64,000 nt of DNA from Orlajensenia leifsoniae (GTDB lineage Bacteria > Actinomycetota > Actinomycetes > Actinomycetales > Microbacteriaceae). Positions 7,115 through 14,765 of this stretch are shown here, piece after piece (the first letter of the stretch is position 1; each line of letters starts with the position of its first letter). A model generated the notes under the pieces. It made no database searches. It was given only the letters and a program-made list of their open reading frames with translations, and was not told the DNA's origin. A program made the translations under genes and the position numbers. Location: NCBI RefSeq assembly GCF_004570845.1, contig NZ_SPQZ01000005.1:1-64000 (forward strand), given 5' to 3'.

Positions 7115-9241
7115 CTACAGCGTGCCGTCGAGCGCCTGGCGCAACAGGTGCTGCAGGGCGTCGAGCTGCACCGAGTCCGCACTCACGATCTCCTGGTCCG
7201 ACCCGTCGAGCGCTCGGGCGGCGAGGCCCTGCTTCGCATCGATGAGTTCGGCGATCTTGGAGTCGATGGTGTGTGCCGCGATGATGCGCCAGGCCGTGAC
7301 GGGCTCGTCCTGGCCGATGCGGTGCACCCGGTCGATCGCCTGGGTCTGCTCGGCGGCCGTCCAGCTGAGCTCGGCGAGCACGACGTTCGACGCCGCCTGG
7401 AGGTTGACGCCGACGCCGGCCGCCGTGAGCGAGCAGACGGCGACAGCCACCTCGGGGTCGTTGTTGAACGCGTCGATGGCAGCCTGGCGGGCGAGCGCCG
7501 ACTGGTCCCCGCGCAGGGAGACGGTCTTGAGGTCGGCCTTCGCGAGGATCTCCTCGGCCGTGTCCATAACGTCGATGTGCTTCGCGAAGAAGACCACCTT
7601 GCCGACCGAGCGCGCGAGCTGGGCGGCGTAGTCCGCCGCCAGCGCGGCCTTCGCCTGACCGATCTTGCGCACCATGGTGAAGACGTTCTCGCCGCTCTTG
7701 GCCGACTTCGACTCCTCGAGCTCCGCCGTGGCGACGGCACGCACGAACGAGTCGTACTGGTCGTCGTCGAGCTGCCCGCGGGTGAGCTCGCGCGTGCGGA
7801 GGAGGGCGTCGAACCTGTCGCGCAGTCGGTAGCCCAGCTCGCGCTCCGCCTGACGGATGCTGCGACCCAGGTCGTCGTCGAGCTCGACAGGGAGATCGGC
7901 GATGCGCTTGGCCGGAAGGTCGGCTGCGACGTCCACCTTGCGACGACGCACGATGCCCATGTCGATGACGGCGGCACGGGCATCCGCGTAGAAGCCGAAG
8001 TCGGCGGGAGTGAGCCCCGTCTCCTCGAGCTTCTGCATGAGCTTCGGGGCCGGCTTGTCGCCGTCGATCCATCCGAGGAACTGCCAGATGGCCCGGAAGT
8101 CGTCGACGTCGTTGATGAGGGGGGTACCCGTGAGGGCGAGCAGCAGCGCTTCGCCTCCCGGCGCCTTCTGGCGGATGTGCTGCGCGAGCGCCAGCACGTT
8201 CTTCGAACGCTGCGATTGCAGGTTCTTGATGAAGTGCGCCTCGTCGACGACCATGCCCTTGAAGCCGAGCGTGGTGAGCCACGCCATGTGGCGGTCGAGC
8301 ACGTCGTAGTTGACCACGACGACGTCGGCGAAGGCGTCGAGGGTCTGACCGTCGCCGTGGATGACCGTGGCGCGGCGGTGCGGCGTCCAGCGCTCCACCT
8401 CTCGGGCCCAGTTCATCTTCACGACGTTGGGAACGACGGCGAGCAGCGGATAGGCATCGGCGACGGATGCCGCCAGCACGCTCTGCGCCGTCTTGCCGAG
8501 TCCGGGCTCGTCGGCGAGCAGGAAGGTGCGGTGACCCTGGCGCACGCTCTCCACGAAGCGTGCCTGGTGCTTCATGATCTCCATGCCGCGCGGTGACAGG
8601 CGATCGATCTTCGGGGCCTCCGGCAGCGCCATCGTGGCGGCCTGGCCTCCCGAGCCGTACTCGAACGACTTGAACAGCGGCCCGAGGAGCTCCCAGTTCG
8701 CGAGGCGACGCACCGGCACGGCCGGGGCGGTCGGGCGCGAGAAGTCCGGGGCGAGGAACGGGTTGGCGAGCTGACGCGCCTTCACGGACTGCGGGATGAC
8801 CTGGTTCGCCGCGGGAACGGGCTTGACCTCGGCCTCGCGGGTGATGATGAGCTCGTCGGGGCTGAGCTCGGCTCCGGATTCGAGGAGCCAGTCGCGGCGG
8901 AAGCGCTGCGCGACGGTCGAGACACCGGCATCCGGTTCCAACAGGGTGATCAGACTGGTGTCGCGCGCGGCGGTCTTCGCGAGGATCTGCGCGATGCCGT
9001 CGAGGCGCTTGAGCAGCTCGGCCCTGGCGGTCTCGTTGAGCTCCTTGTCGGCCTTGACTCGGGCGCGCTCCTCGCGCATGAGCAGCGCGATCACCTGGTA
9101 CTTGGTGCGGTTAGTCGGTCCGAGCTTGCCGCCCTGGGCCTTCGCCTCGACCTCGCGCACCTTGCGGGCGAGGATGGGGATGATCGGGGCGTCGTCGTCG
9201 CGCGACCTCGTTCGGGTGCGCGTCGTTCGCTGATCGGGCAT
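7115..9241 (-). CDS. SNF2-type DEAD/DEAH-box helicase/ATPase
   Basis: 708-residue SF2 ATPase of the SNF2 group. Walker A is DEPGLGKT (residues 244-251) and motif II is DEAH (333-336). TGTP of motif III is at 371-374, and QAIDRVHRIGQ (motif VI) is near residue 640 in the C-terminal RecA-like lobe. Such enzymes translocate on duplex DNA and remodel DNA-protein complexes, usually without strand separation. Residues 1 to about 205 precede the core and match no domain I recognise. They are Lys/Arg/Asp-rich at the start, with a likely helical segment at 45-95. The ATG at 9241 follows GGAAGGA. No methylase or nuclease partner lies beside it, so a defence role is not supported. Confidence 0.9.
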   Translation of the reverse strand: MPDQRTTRTRTRSRDDDAPIIPILARKVREVEAKAQGGKLGPTNRTKYQVIALLMREERARVKADKELNETARAELLKRLDGIAQILAKTAARDTSLITLLEPDAGVSTVAQRFRRDWLLESGAELSPDELIITREAEVKPVPAANQVIPQSVKARQLANPFLAPDFSRPTAPAVPVRRLANWELLGPLFKSFEYGSGGQAATMALPEAPKIDRLSPRGMEIMKHQARFVESVRQGHRTFLLADEPGLGKTAQSVLAASVADAYPLLAVVPNVVKMNWAREVERWTPHRRATVIHGDGQTLDAFADVVVVNYDVLDRHMAWLTTLGFKGMVVDEAHFIKNLQSQRSKNVLALAQHIRQKAPGGEALLLALTGTPLINDVDDFRAIWQFLGWIDGDKPAPKLMQKLEETGLTPADFGFYADARAAVIDMGIVRRRKVDVAADLPAKRIADLPVELDDDLGRSIRQAERELGYRLRDRFDALLRTRELTRGQLDDDQYDSFVRAVATAELEESKSAKSGENVFTMVRKIGQAKAALAADYAAQLARSVGKVVFFAKHIDVMDTAEEILAKADLKTVSLRGDQSALARQAAIDAFNNDPEVAVAVCSLTAAGVGVNLQAASNVVLAELSWTAAEQTQAIDRVHRIGQDEPVTAWRIIAAHTIDSKIAELIDAKQGLAARALDGSDQEIVSADSVQLDALQHLLRQALDGTL

Positions 9242-9473
9242 GTGTCCTTCCGTGGTGTCAGGTTCTCGTCATCAGGCCTGCCTGCTCGAAGGAGCCTGCT
9301 GCCGGCTGAGGAACGCCTGCGTGAGGAACCCGGACTCAAGCAACGCGCTGATACGCGGTCGAGACGGTGACGGGGTTCGTCGACGCGCGCCTATTCTACG
9401 CCGATCCGCGCAGGCATGGGCATCTCGGATGCCGCGCGTCGCCGGAGGCACCCCTCGAGTTCGGTCCTCGAGC

Positions 9474-10049
9474 TCAGTCCTCGTCGTGGAGGATGCGCTG
9501 GAACAGCAGGTGGTCCTGCCAGCGGCCGGCGATGCTCAAGTATCGCGGCGCCAGGCCGAACTGCTCGAAGCCCGAGCGGCGCAGCACGGTCTGCGAGCCG
9601 ACGTTGTCCAGCAGCGTGCTGGCATCGATGCGGTGCAGGCCGCTGGCCCTCGCGGCCTCGCAGACGTGCCCGACAGCCGCCGTCGCAACGCCCCGGCCCG
9701 TCAGCTCACGATCGACCCAGTAGCCGAGGCTGCCGCTCAGGAACGGCCCCCACGTGATGCGGTTCACGGTCATGGTGCCGACGATGCGCTCGCGTTCGGG
9801 CTCGTGCTCGTCGCCGGTGCAACGCTCGATGAGCAGCCACGGCACGGCAGCGCGGGTGCTGTACTGCTCGATGGACGTCTGGATGCGCGCCTGCGCCGCC
9901 TCGACGGTGAAGAAGTCGTCGGTGCGAGCCGGCTCCCATCGGGCGAGGTGCTCGCGATTGCGGACGTACGCGTCGGTGAGGGCGACGGCATCCGTCTCGC
10001 GAAGCAGCCTCAGGAAGATCGAGCGTTCGGGGATGTCGAGAGGGATCAC
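9474..10049 (-). CDS. GNAT family N-acetyltransferase (RimJ/RimL-like)
   Basis: 191-residue GNAT acetyltransferase. It starts with the RimJ/L-like pattern RSIFLRLLRETDAVALTDAYVRN. The acetyl-CoA pocket motif is LGYWVDRELTGRGVATAAV, followed by the late segment NVGSQTVLRRSGFEQFG. It probably acetylates an alpha-amino group of a protein or a small molecule; the substrate is unknown. The GTG at 10049 is chosen because any longer frame overlaps the divergent metal-sensor gene. No SD is seen. It is upstream of, and possibly co-transcribed with, the helicase gene across a 232-base gap. Confidence 0.85.
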   Translation of the reverse strand: MIPLDIPERSIFLRLLRETDAVALTDAYVRNREHLARWEPARTDDFFTVEAAQARIQTSIEQYSTRAAVPWLLIERCTGDEHEPERERIVGTMTVNRITWGPFLSGSLGYWVDRELTGRGVATAAVGHVCEAARASGLHRIDASTLLDNVGSQTVLRRSGFEQFGLAPRYLSIAGRWQDHLLFQRILHDED

Positions 10050-10067
10050 CCGATCGATTCGAGGAAG

Positions 10068-10079
10068 TAGCCTGATCGG
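10068..10079 (+). promoter_or_regulatory. Leaderless promoter of the CsoR/RcnR-family gene
   Basis: TAGCCT (10068-10073), six bases, then the GTG start at 10080. No SD is present. Confidence 0.6.
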
Positions 10080-10403
10080 GTGATCGACGACATCAAGAAG
10101 CGCGCCCTGCATCGCACCCGCATCCTCGAGGGCCAGTTGCGCGGACTCGAGAAGATGATCGAGAACGAGGACTACTGCGTCGACATCCTCACCTTGTCGC
10201 TGTCGATCCAGAAGTCGCTCGGCTCGCTCAACAAGCTGATCGTCGAGAACCACCTGCGCACACACGTCACCGACATGTTCGACGCCGGCGGAGACCAGCG
10301 CGAGGCCGCCATCGTCGAGCTTCTGTCGATCTTCGAGCTGCAGGCGCGATCGGCGGCCGCTGATGCCGCATCCGTCACCGGCGAGGGCACCGCGACCGCC
10401 TGA
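10080..10403 (+). CDS. CsoR/RcnR-family metal-sensing repressor
   Basis: 107-residue all-helical DUF156 repressor. The family binds DNA as an apo-protein and releases it on binding metal or formaldehyde. Ligand positions can be read directly: C33, H58 and H62 (spacing C-x24-H-x3-H). CsoR copper sensors have Cys-His-Cys here, so the last ligand is His instead of Cys. That is the spacing of RcnR (C35/H60/H64), a Ni/Co sensor, although the RcnR N-terminal His3 is Asp here. No metal transporter is adjacent, so the regulated gene lies elsewhere or the gene is solitary. The GTG start fits a leaderless transcript. Confidence 0.9.
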   Translation: MIDDIKKRALHRTRILEGQLRGLEKMIENEDYCVDILTLSLSIQKSLGSLNKLIVENHLRTHVTDMFDAGGDQREAAIVELLSIFELQARSAAADAASVTGEGTATA

Positions 10404-10456
10404 TCACCGCCGGTCGCCCCTGGTCACGACTGTGGAGGAGCCGACGTCGGGGCCGC

Positions 10457-11419
10457 TCAGGTTCCACGGGCCGTCGAGGCGAACCAGGCGTCGAGCTCAC
10501 TCGGCACGTCGGTGATGATGCCGTCGACGCCGAGAGCGCTGGCCTCGGCCCAGGTGTCATCGGAATTGAGCGTGTAGCAGAGCACCCCGAGGTCGGCTCC
10601 GTGCATGCGCGTCACGGCCTCGGGCTGCGCCGCGACCGACTTCGCCGTCGTAGCGATGGCGAGCACGCCGAACTTGCGTGCCATCGGCACCGGGTCGGCC
10701 GGGAGTTCACGGGCGAGCATGAGCCGCGGATACTGCGGTGCGACGAGCTGGATGTTGGCGAGGGTCTCGAGGCTGAACGACTCGAGCATGATGCGTCCCG
10801 ACAGCGGCCGGCTCTCGAGCAGGTCGATCACGGTGCGCACCTCGTCGGCGCTCCAGATCGCCTTGAGTTCGATGAGCGCCGACTTCTCGGTCTTCGCGAG
10901 CGCGTCGAGGAAGGCCTCGAGGGTCGGGATGCGGGTGCCCGCGTACTCCCGGGCGAAGAACGATCCGGCATCCAACCTCTGCAGCTGCTTCAGCGTGCGG
11001 TCGCCCACGCTGTCCTTCTTCCCGGTCACACGCTCGAGGGTGGTGTCGTGGAAGAGAACGGGCACGCCGTCGCTCGTGAGCTGCACATCGGTCTCGACGA
11101 AGGCGAGGGCCGGATTGGCGAAGGCGGCCTCGAAGGCCGGCATGGTGTTCTCGGGGGCGACCGAGCGATCGCCACGATGCCCGGCGATGAAGGCCGCCTG
11201 CCCCGGAGCCCTGAGGCCACCGAAGACGTCGGCCGCATAGACGCCGCTCACCGACGGGACGACCGCGACGACGAGGGCGAGCCCCAGCACGGCGGAGACG
11301 GAGAGGAGGCGGAACCAGTGGGCGGCAGAGCGGATTCCGCGACGCGCGTTCGGGTCGCGGCGGGGGTGCACGGTCAACGGATCGGGTCCTTCCGGCTGCC
11401 GAGCGCCTCGTTGCGCCAT
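10457..11419 (-). CDS. Glycerophosphodiester phosphodiesterase, membrane-anchored
   Basis: 320-residue GDPD-family enzyme that hydrolyses glycerophosphodiesters to an alcohol and glycerol-3-phosphate. One transmembrane helix at residues about 36-60 anchors it, with a basic 35-residue cytoplasmic tail. The TIM-barrel domain then starts at IAGHRGDRSVAPENT (H81, R82, E90), with ETDVQLTSDGVPVLFHDTTLERVT carrying the metal-binding Glu/Asp and the second catalytic His. The catalytic domain should face the outside. The ATG at 11419 has a TAGGGT box 13 bases upstream, suggesting a very short leader. It is convergent with the CsoR/RcnR-family gene. Confidence 0.9.
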   Translation of the reverse strand: MAQRGARQPEGPDPLTVHPRRDPNARRGIRSAAHWFRLLSVSAVLGLALVVAVVPSVSGVYAADVFGGLRAPGQAAFIAGHRGDRSVAPENTMPAFEAAFANPALAFVETDVQLTSDGVPVLFHDTTLERVTGKKDSVGDRTLKQLQRLDAGSFFAREYAGTRIPTLEAFLDALAKTEKSALIELKAIWSADEVRTVIDLLESRPLSGRIMLESFSLETLANIQLVAPQYPRLMLARELPADPVPMARKFGVLAIATTAKSVAAQPEAVTRMHGADLGVLCYTLNSDDTWAEASALGVDGIITDVPSELDAWFASTARGT

Positions 11420-11537
11420 GCAGGTGGATCGACCCTAACCCATTCGTTACCGTTTCGTTACCCGTCGTTCACCGCGGTCGGCGCCCCATTTCGGGGGTGC
11501 GACTGCATGCGCATCATCCGCTCGCAGAGGGCCGAGC

Positions 11538-12113
11538 TCAGCGGACGACGCGGGCGGCGTACTCCGCGTGGCGCTCCTGCCAGGTGGGCAACCAGCGCTC
11601 GAGCCAGGCATCCCAGTCCTGGCCCGTGCCATCGAGGGCCTCGGCGAGGTGGTCGAGGTGCAGGTGCCAGCCGGCGAGTGACATCGCGACGAAGCGCTCT
11701 TCCGCGGGGCGGATCAGGTCGATGAATCTCAGCCGGGTGCCGGCATCCGTCGCCCGGAGCTCCCAGCGCAGCAGTCCGTGCTCGGAGTTCGTGAACTCGA
11801 GAACATGCGGCGGTTGCCACACCGTCACGGCCCCCGGCCACCAGGCGCCGGCCTCGGGAGAGTTGAGCCAGCGCAGGTCGAACCGACCGCCGACCCCGGG
11901 CTCGATCCTCGCGTCGGCCCACCACAGGCGAGTGAGGGCAGGATCAGTGAGCATGGACCAGACTGCGTCGACCGGATGCCCGTAGTCACGCACGAAGCTG
12001 ATGCGCCAGTCCTCGTCGACCCTCTCGACGGAGCCCAGGGTACCGACCGGATCGAGGGAGCCGACCGTTCCGTCGTCAGCGCCGTCAGGCTCCGACAGGT
12101 GTCGCCCGCTCAT
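11538..12113 (-). CDS. SRPBCC/AHSA1-domain protein
   Basis: 191-residue protein of the START-like SRPBCC superfamily (AHSA1/Aha1 C-terminal type). Visible hallmarks are HPVDAVWSMLTDPALTRLWWADARIEPGVGGRFDLRW and the late LAGWHLHLDHLAEALDG. This fold binds hydrophobic ligands; no specific ligand can be named. The first 35 or so residues are an acidic, low-complexity extension. The ATG at 12113 overlaps the stop of the upstream reductase gene (ATGA), so the two are coupled. It is the last gene of a three-gene operon. Confidence 0.85.
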   Translation of the reverse strand: MSGRHLSEPDGADDGTVGSLDPVGTLGSVERVDEDWRISFVRDYGHPVDAVWSMLTDPALTRLWWADARIEPGVGGRFDLRWLNSPEAGAWWPGAVTVWQPPHVLEFTNSEHGLLRWELRATDAGTRLRFIDLIRPAEERFVAMSLAGWHLHLDHLAEALDGTGQDWDAWLERWLPTWQERHAEYAARVVR

Positions 12114-13609
12114 GTCGGTCTCCTCTCGGACCTCGGTCCCAGCGCCGCCTCGGTGATGCGGTTCGTCATACCCGAGAAGATGACGCCGTGGAACGGCCAG
12201 ACCGCCCACCAGTACAGACGACCGGTCAACCCCTTCGGGAAGTAGATGGCGCGCTGGCGGTACACCGATCCGCCGCCCTCGGCGGGCTCGGCCGACATCT
12301 CGAGCCAGGCCCTGCCCGGCAGGCGCATCTCGGCACGCAGGCGCAGCAGGTGCCCGCGCTCGATCCGCTCGACCCGCCAGAAGTCGAGGGCGTCGCCGGT
12401 GTTCAGCGTGCCGGCATCCCGGCGTCCACGGCGCAACCCCACTCCCCCGACCAGCCAGTCCATCCAGCCGCGGATCGCCCAGGCGAGGGGGAACGAGTAC
12501 CAGCCGTTCTTGCCGCCGACCCCCTCGATGACCCGCCACAGATCGGCCGGCGCTGCTGCGGTGCGCCGCTCGCGCACGTCGGTGTAGACGAGGGTGCCCG
12601 CCCAGTCGGGGTCACTCGGCAGCGGGTCGCTCGGCGCGCCCTCGACCGCGGAGTCGCGCCAGCTGGTCTCGACCTCTCCGTCGCGTTCCCGCTGCAGGGC
12701 CAGGCGAACAGCACGCCGGTAGCCGGTCAGCCCCTCGGCGGGCGGCGGGATGACGGCGTCGATGTCGTGTTCACGCACCACGCAGTCGACCTGCAGCGAC
12801 TCGATGATGGGCACGGCGAGCGAACGCGGAATGGGCGTGACGAGGTTGACCCACTGCGAGGCCAGCCAGGGGGTGAGAACCGGGAGCGCCGCGATGGGCC
12901 GCTGGTGCAGGCCGGACTCGAGGGCGTAGCCGTTCATCATCTGTCCGTAGCGCAGCACATCGGGCCCGCCGATGTCGAAGGTGCGATTGACGCGGGCATC
13001 CACGGATGCCGCCTCGATCAGGTAGTGCAGCACGTCGCGCACGGCGATCGGCTGGATGAAGTTGCGCACCCACTTCGGCGCCGGCATGTAGGGCAGCACC
13101 TCGGTGAGGTGGCGGATCATCTCGAAGGAGGTCGAACCGGATCCGATCACGACTCCCGCCTGCAGCACGATCGACGGCACCCCCGATCCGATGAGGATGC
13201 GGCCGACCTCGACCCGCGACCGCAGGTGCTTCGAGAGCGGAACGCCGTCGGGATGCAGGCCACCGAGGTAGACGATGCGTCCGACGCCCGCCGCGAAGGC
13301 CGCATCGGCGAGGGTCGTGGCGATGGCGCGTTCCCGCGCCTCGAAGTCTCCGCCGCCGCCTCCCATGGAGTGGACGAGGTAGTAGAGCACGTCGGCGCCC
13401 TCGGATGCCGCACGTGCCGTCGCTGCATCCGTCAGGTCGCCCGTGACGACCTCGACCTGCTCGGACCACGGGACGTCGGAGAGTCGGTCGGGGTTGCGCA
13501 CGACGACGCGCACCCTGAAGCCGGCGTCGATGAGGCGTGGGACGAGGCGTCCGCCGATGTAGCCGGTCGCCCCCGTGACGACCGCGAGTCGTGACGCGGC
13601 GGTCGTCAC
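12110..13609 (-). CDS. NAD(P)-binding SDR fused to DUF2867 domain
   Basis: 499-residue two-domain protein. Residues 1 to about 300 form an atypical short-chain dehydrogenase with the nucleotide-binding motif GATGYIGG (13-20), of the NmrA/ubiquinone-reductase-like type. The C-terminal part matches the DUF2867 domain often fused to it (VYTDVRERRTAAAPADLWRVIEGVGGKNGWYS, then LDFWRVERIERGHLLRLRAEM), itself START-like. The substrate is unknown. The GTG at 13609 overlaps the upstream stop (GTGA). With the SRPBCC gene downstream, the operon brings together two START-like modules and a reductase, suggesting work on a hydrophobic metabolite. Confidence 0.88.
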   Translation of the reverse strand: MTTAASRLAVVTGATGYIGGRLVPRLIDAGFRVRVVVRNPDRLSDVPWSEQVEVVTGDLTDAATARAASEGADVLYYLVHSMGGGGGDFEARERAIATTLADAAFAAGVGRIVYLGGLHPDGVPLSKHLRSRVEVGRILIGSGVPSIVLQAGVVIGSGSTSFEMIRHLTEVLPYMPAPKWVRNFIQPIAVRDVLHYLIEAASVDARVNRTFDIGGPDVLRYGQMMNGYALESGLHQRPIAALPVLTPWLASQWVNLVTPIPRSLAVPIIESLQVDCVVREHDIDAVIPPPAEGLTGYRRAVRLALQRERDGEVETSWRDSAVEGAPSDPLPSDPDWAGTLVYTDVRERRTAAAPADLWRVIEGVGGKNGWYSFPLAWAIRGWMDWLVGGVGLRRGRRDAGTLNTGDALDFWRVERIERGHLLRLRAEMRLPGRAWLEMSAEPAEGGGSVYRQRAIYFPKGLTGRLYWWAVWPFHGVIFSGMTNRITEAALGPRSERRPT

Positions 13610-13839
13610 CGGCGCTCGTTGCCGCGCTTGTAGTTTCCGGTGGCCTTGGCGAGCAGCAGCTGCGCCGACAGCTCGTCGGCCGACGCCAACGAGGTGACGA
13701 GTCTGGCCGCCGACGGTCCGCTCACGGTGACGACGGTGCGACCTCCGCGGGCGACCAAGACCCGGCCGCCGCTCGTGACGCGATAGTCGAACGGGTCGCT
13801 CTCGAGGCGACCGCGAGCATCAGTTCCTCCGTTGGACAT
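13606..13839 (-). CDS. Small conserved-looking protein, function unknown
   Basis: 77-residue protein with a central beta-rich stretch (DYRVTSGGRVLVARGGRTVVTVSG) and a basic C-terminal end (LLLAKATGNYKRGNERR). No family is recognised. It is the first gene of the operon with the SDR/DUF2867 and SRPBCC genes; its TGA overlaps the next GTG by four bases. It has good codon structure and its own leaderless -10 box, which supports it as a real gene despite its size. Confidence 0.8.
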   Translation of the reverse strand: MSNGGTDARGRLESDPFDYRVTSGGRVLVARGGRTVVTVSGPSAARLVTSLASADELSAQLLLAKATGNYKRGNERR

Positions 13840-13851
13840 GATTCGAGCCTA
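13840..13851 (-). promoter_or_regulatory. Leaderless promoter of the small-protein/SDR/SRPBCC operon
   Basis: Minus-strand TAGGCT (13851-13846), six bases, then ATG at 13839. The box lies immediately downstream of the terminator hairpin of the preceding operon. Confidence 0.65.
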
Positions 13852-13859
13852 AGCGCAGA

Positions 13860-13888
13860 ACCCCCGAACGTGAACCCCGTTCGGGGGT
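13860..13888 (-). terminator. Terminator of the deoC/aldehyde dehydrogenase operon
   Basis: Perfect 10-bp stem ACCCCCGAAC / GTTCGGGGGT with a 9-base loop. It lies 17 bases after the stop codon of the truncated dehydrogenase gene and just before the promoter of the next operon. Confidence 0.85.
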
Positions 13889-13904
13889 GCGGCGAGGCAG
13901 GCCG

Positions 13905-14765
13905 CTAGATCAGGCCCTTCGTGTGCCAGACGGTCTTCGTCTCGGTGAACGCCGTGATGCGCCCGAGCGACGGAGCGGCGGCATCGGGACCGTTCTCGGG
14001 CTGGAGCACGCGCTTCAGAGTGTCGGCGGCCGAGATCTGCAGGTCGATCCACTCGAGGTCACCGGCGCCGACGAGGTCGAGCGCGTTCACGTCGGCGTGG
14101 CTGGCGAGCCACGGAGCGATCTCGGCGGGCGACCCGGTGAGGATGTTCACCACTCCCCCGGGAACATCGCTCGTGGCGAGCACCTCGGAGAGGCTGATGG
14201 CCGAGAGCGGCAGCTTCTCGCTGGCAACGACGACGACGGTGTTCCCGGCGACGAGCGCAGGAGCGACAGCCGACACCAGGCCCAGCAGGGACGAGTCCTG
14301 CGGCGCGATGATCGCGACGACTCCCGTGGGCTCGGGAACCGAGATGTTGAAGTACGGACCGGCGACGGGGTTGCCGTTGCCTGCGACCTGGGCGTACTTG
14401 TCGGCCCAGCCCGCGTACCAGACCCAGCGGTCGATCGCCGTGTCGACCTGGGTGGTGGCCACTGCCGTCGTGACGCCCTCGGCGTCGACGATCTCGGCGA
14501 TGAACTGGGCGCGACGGCCCTCGAGCAGTTCGGCGATGCGGTAGAGCACCTGGCCACGGTTGTACGAGGTCTGTCCCGACCAACCGCTCACCGCGGCTCG
14601 GGCGGCCACGACGGCGTCGCGGGCGTCTTTGCGCGAGGCCTGCGCCGCATTCGCGAGGAACGCGCCCTTCGCGCTCACGATCTCGTAGACGCGACCGGAC
14701 TCGCTGCGCGGGAACTTGCCGCCGATGTAGAGCTTGTAGGTCTTCGGCACGGCGAGGCGGGTCAT
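13905..14765 (-). CDS. Truncated aldehyde dehydrogenase-like protein, non-catalytic
   Basis: 286 residues, a little over half the length of a normal aldehyde dehydrogenase, covering mainly the NAD-binding half. Compared with its neighbour, the segment with catalytic Asn (PWN) reads PQD, the Lys of KPAE is missing (VASE instead), and the catalytic-Cys domain is absent. It therefore cannot be a normal ALDH. It may be a structural or regulatory partner of the full-length enzyme, whose stop it overlaps by four bases (ATGA). The frame is clean, with good codon use and a precise terminator after it, so it does not look like a decaying gene. Confidence 0.85.
   Translation of the reverse strand: MTRLAVPKTYKLYIGGKFPRSESGRVYEIVSAKGAFLANAAQASRKDARDAVVAARAAVSGWSGQTSYNRGQVLYRIAELLEGRRAQFIAEIVDAEGVTTAVATTQVDTAIDRWVWYAGWADKYAQVAGNGNPVAGPYFNISVPEPTGVVAIIAPQDSSLLGLVSAVAPALVAGNTVVVVASEKLPLSAISLSEVLATSDVPGGVVNILTGSPAEIAPWLASHADVNALDLVGAGDLEWIDLQISAADTLKRVLQPENGPDAAAPSLGRITAFTETKTVWHTKGLI

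Noticed and set aside
7115-9241. Phage-defence system centred on the SNF2 helicase
   Set aside because: No methyltransferase, nuclease, PLD, DUF or toxin partner lies on either side; the neighbours are GNAT and pfkA.
10050-10265. N-terminal extension of the GNAT frame beyond GTG 10049
   Set aside because: It overlaps the divergent CsoR/RcnR-family coding region, whose identity is secure, and adds no GNAT-like sequence.
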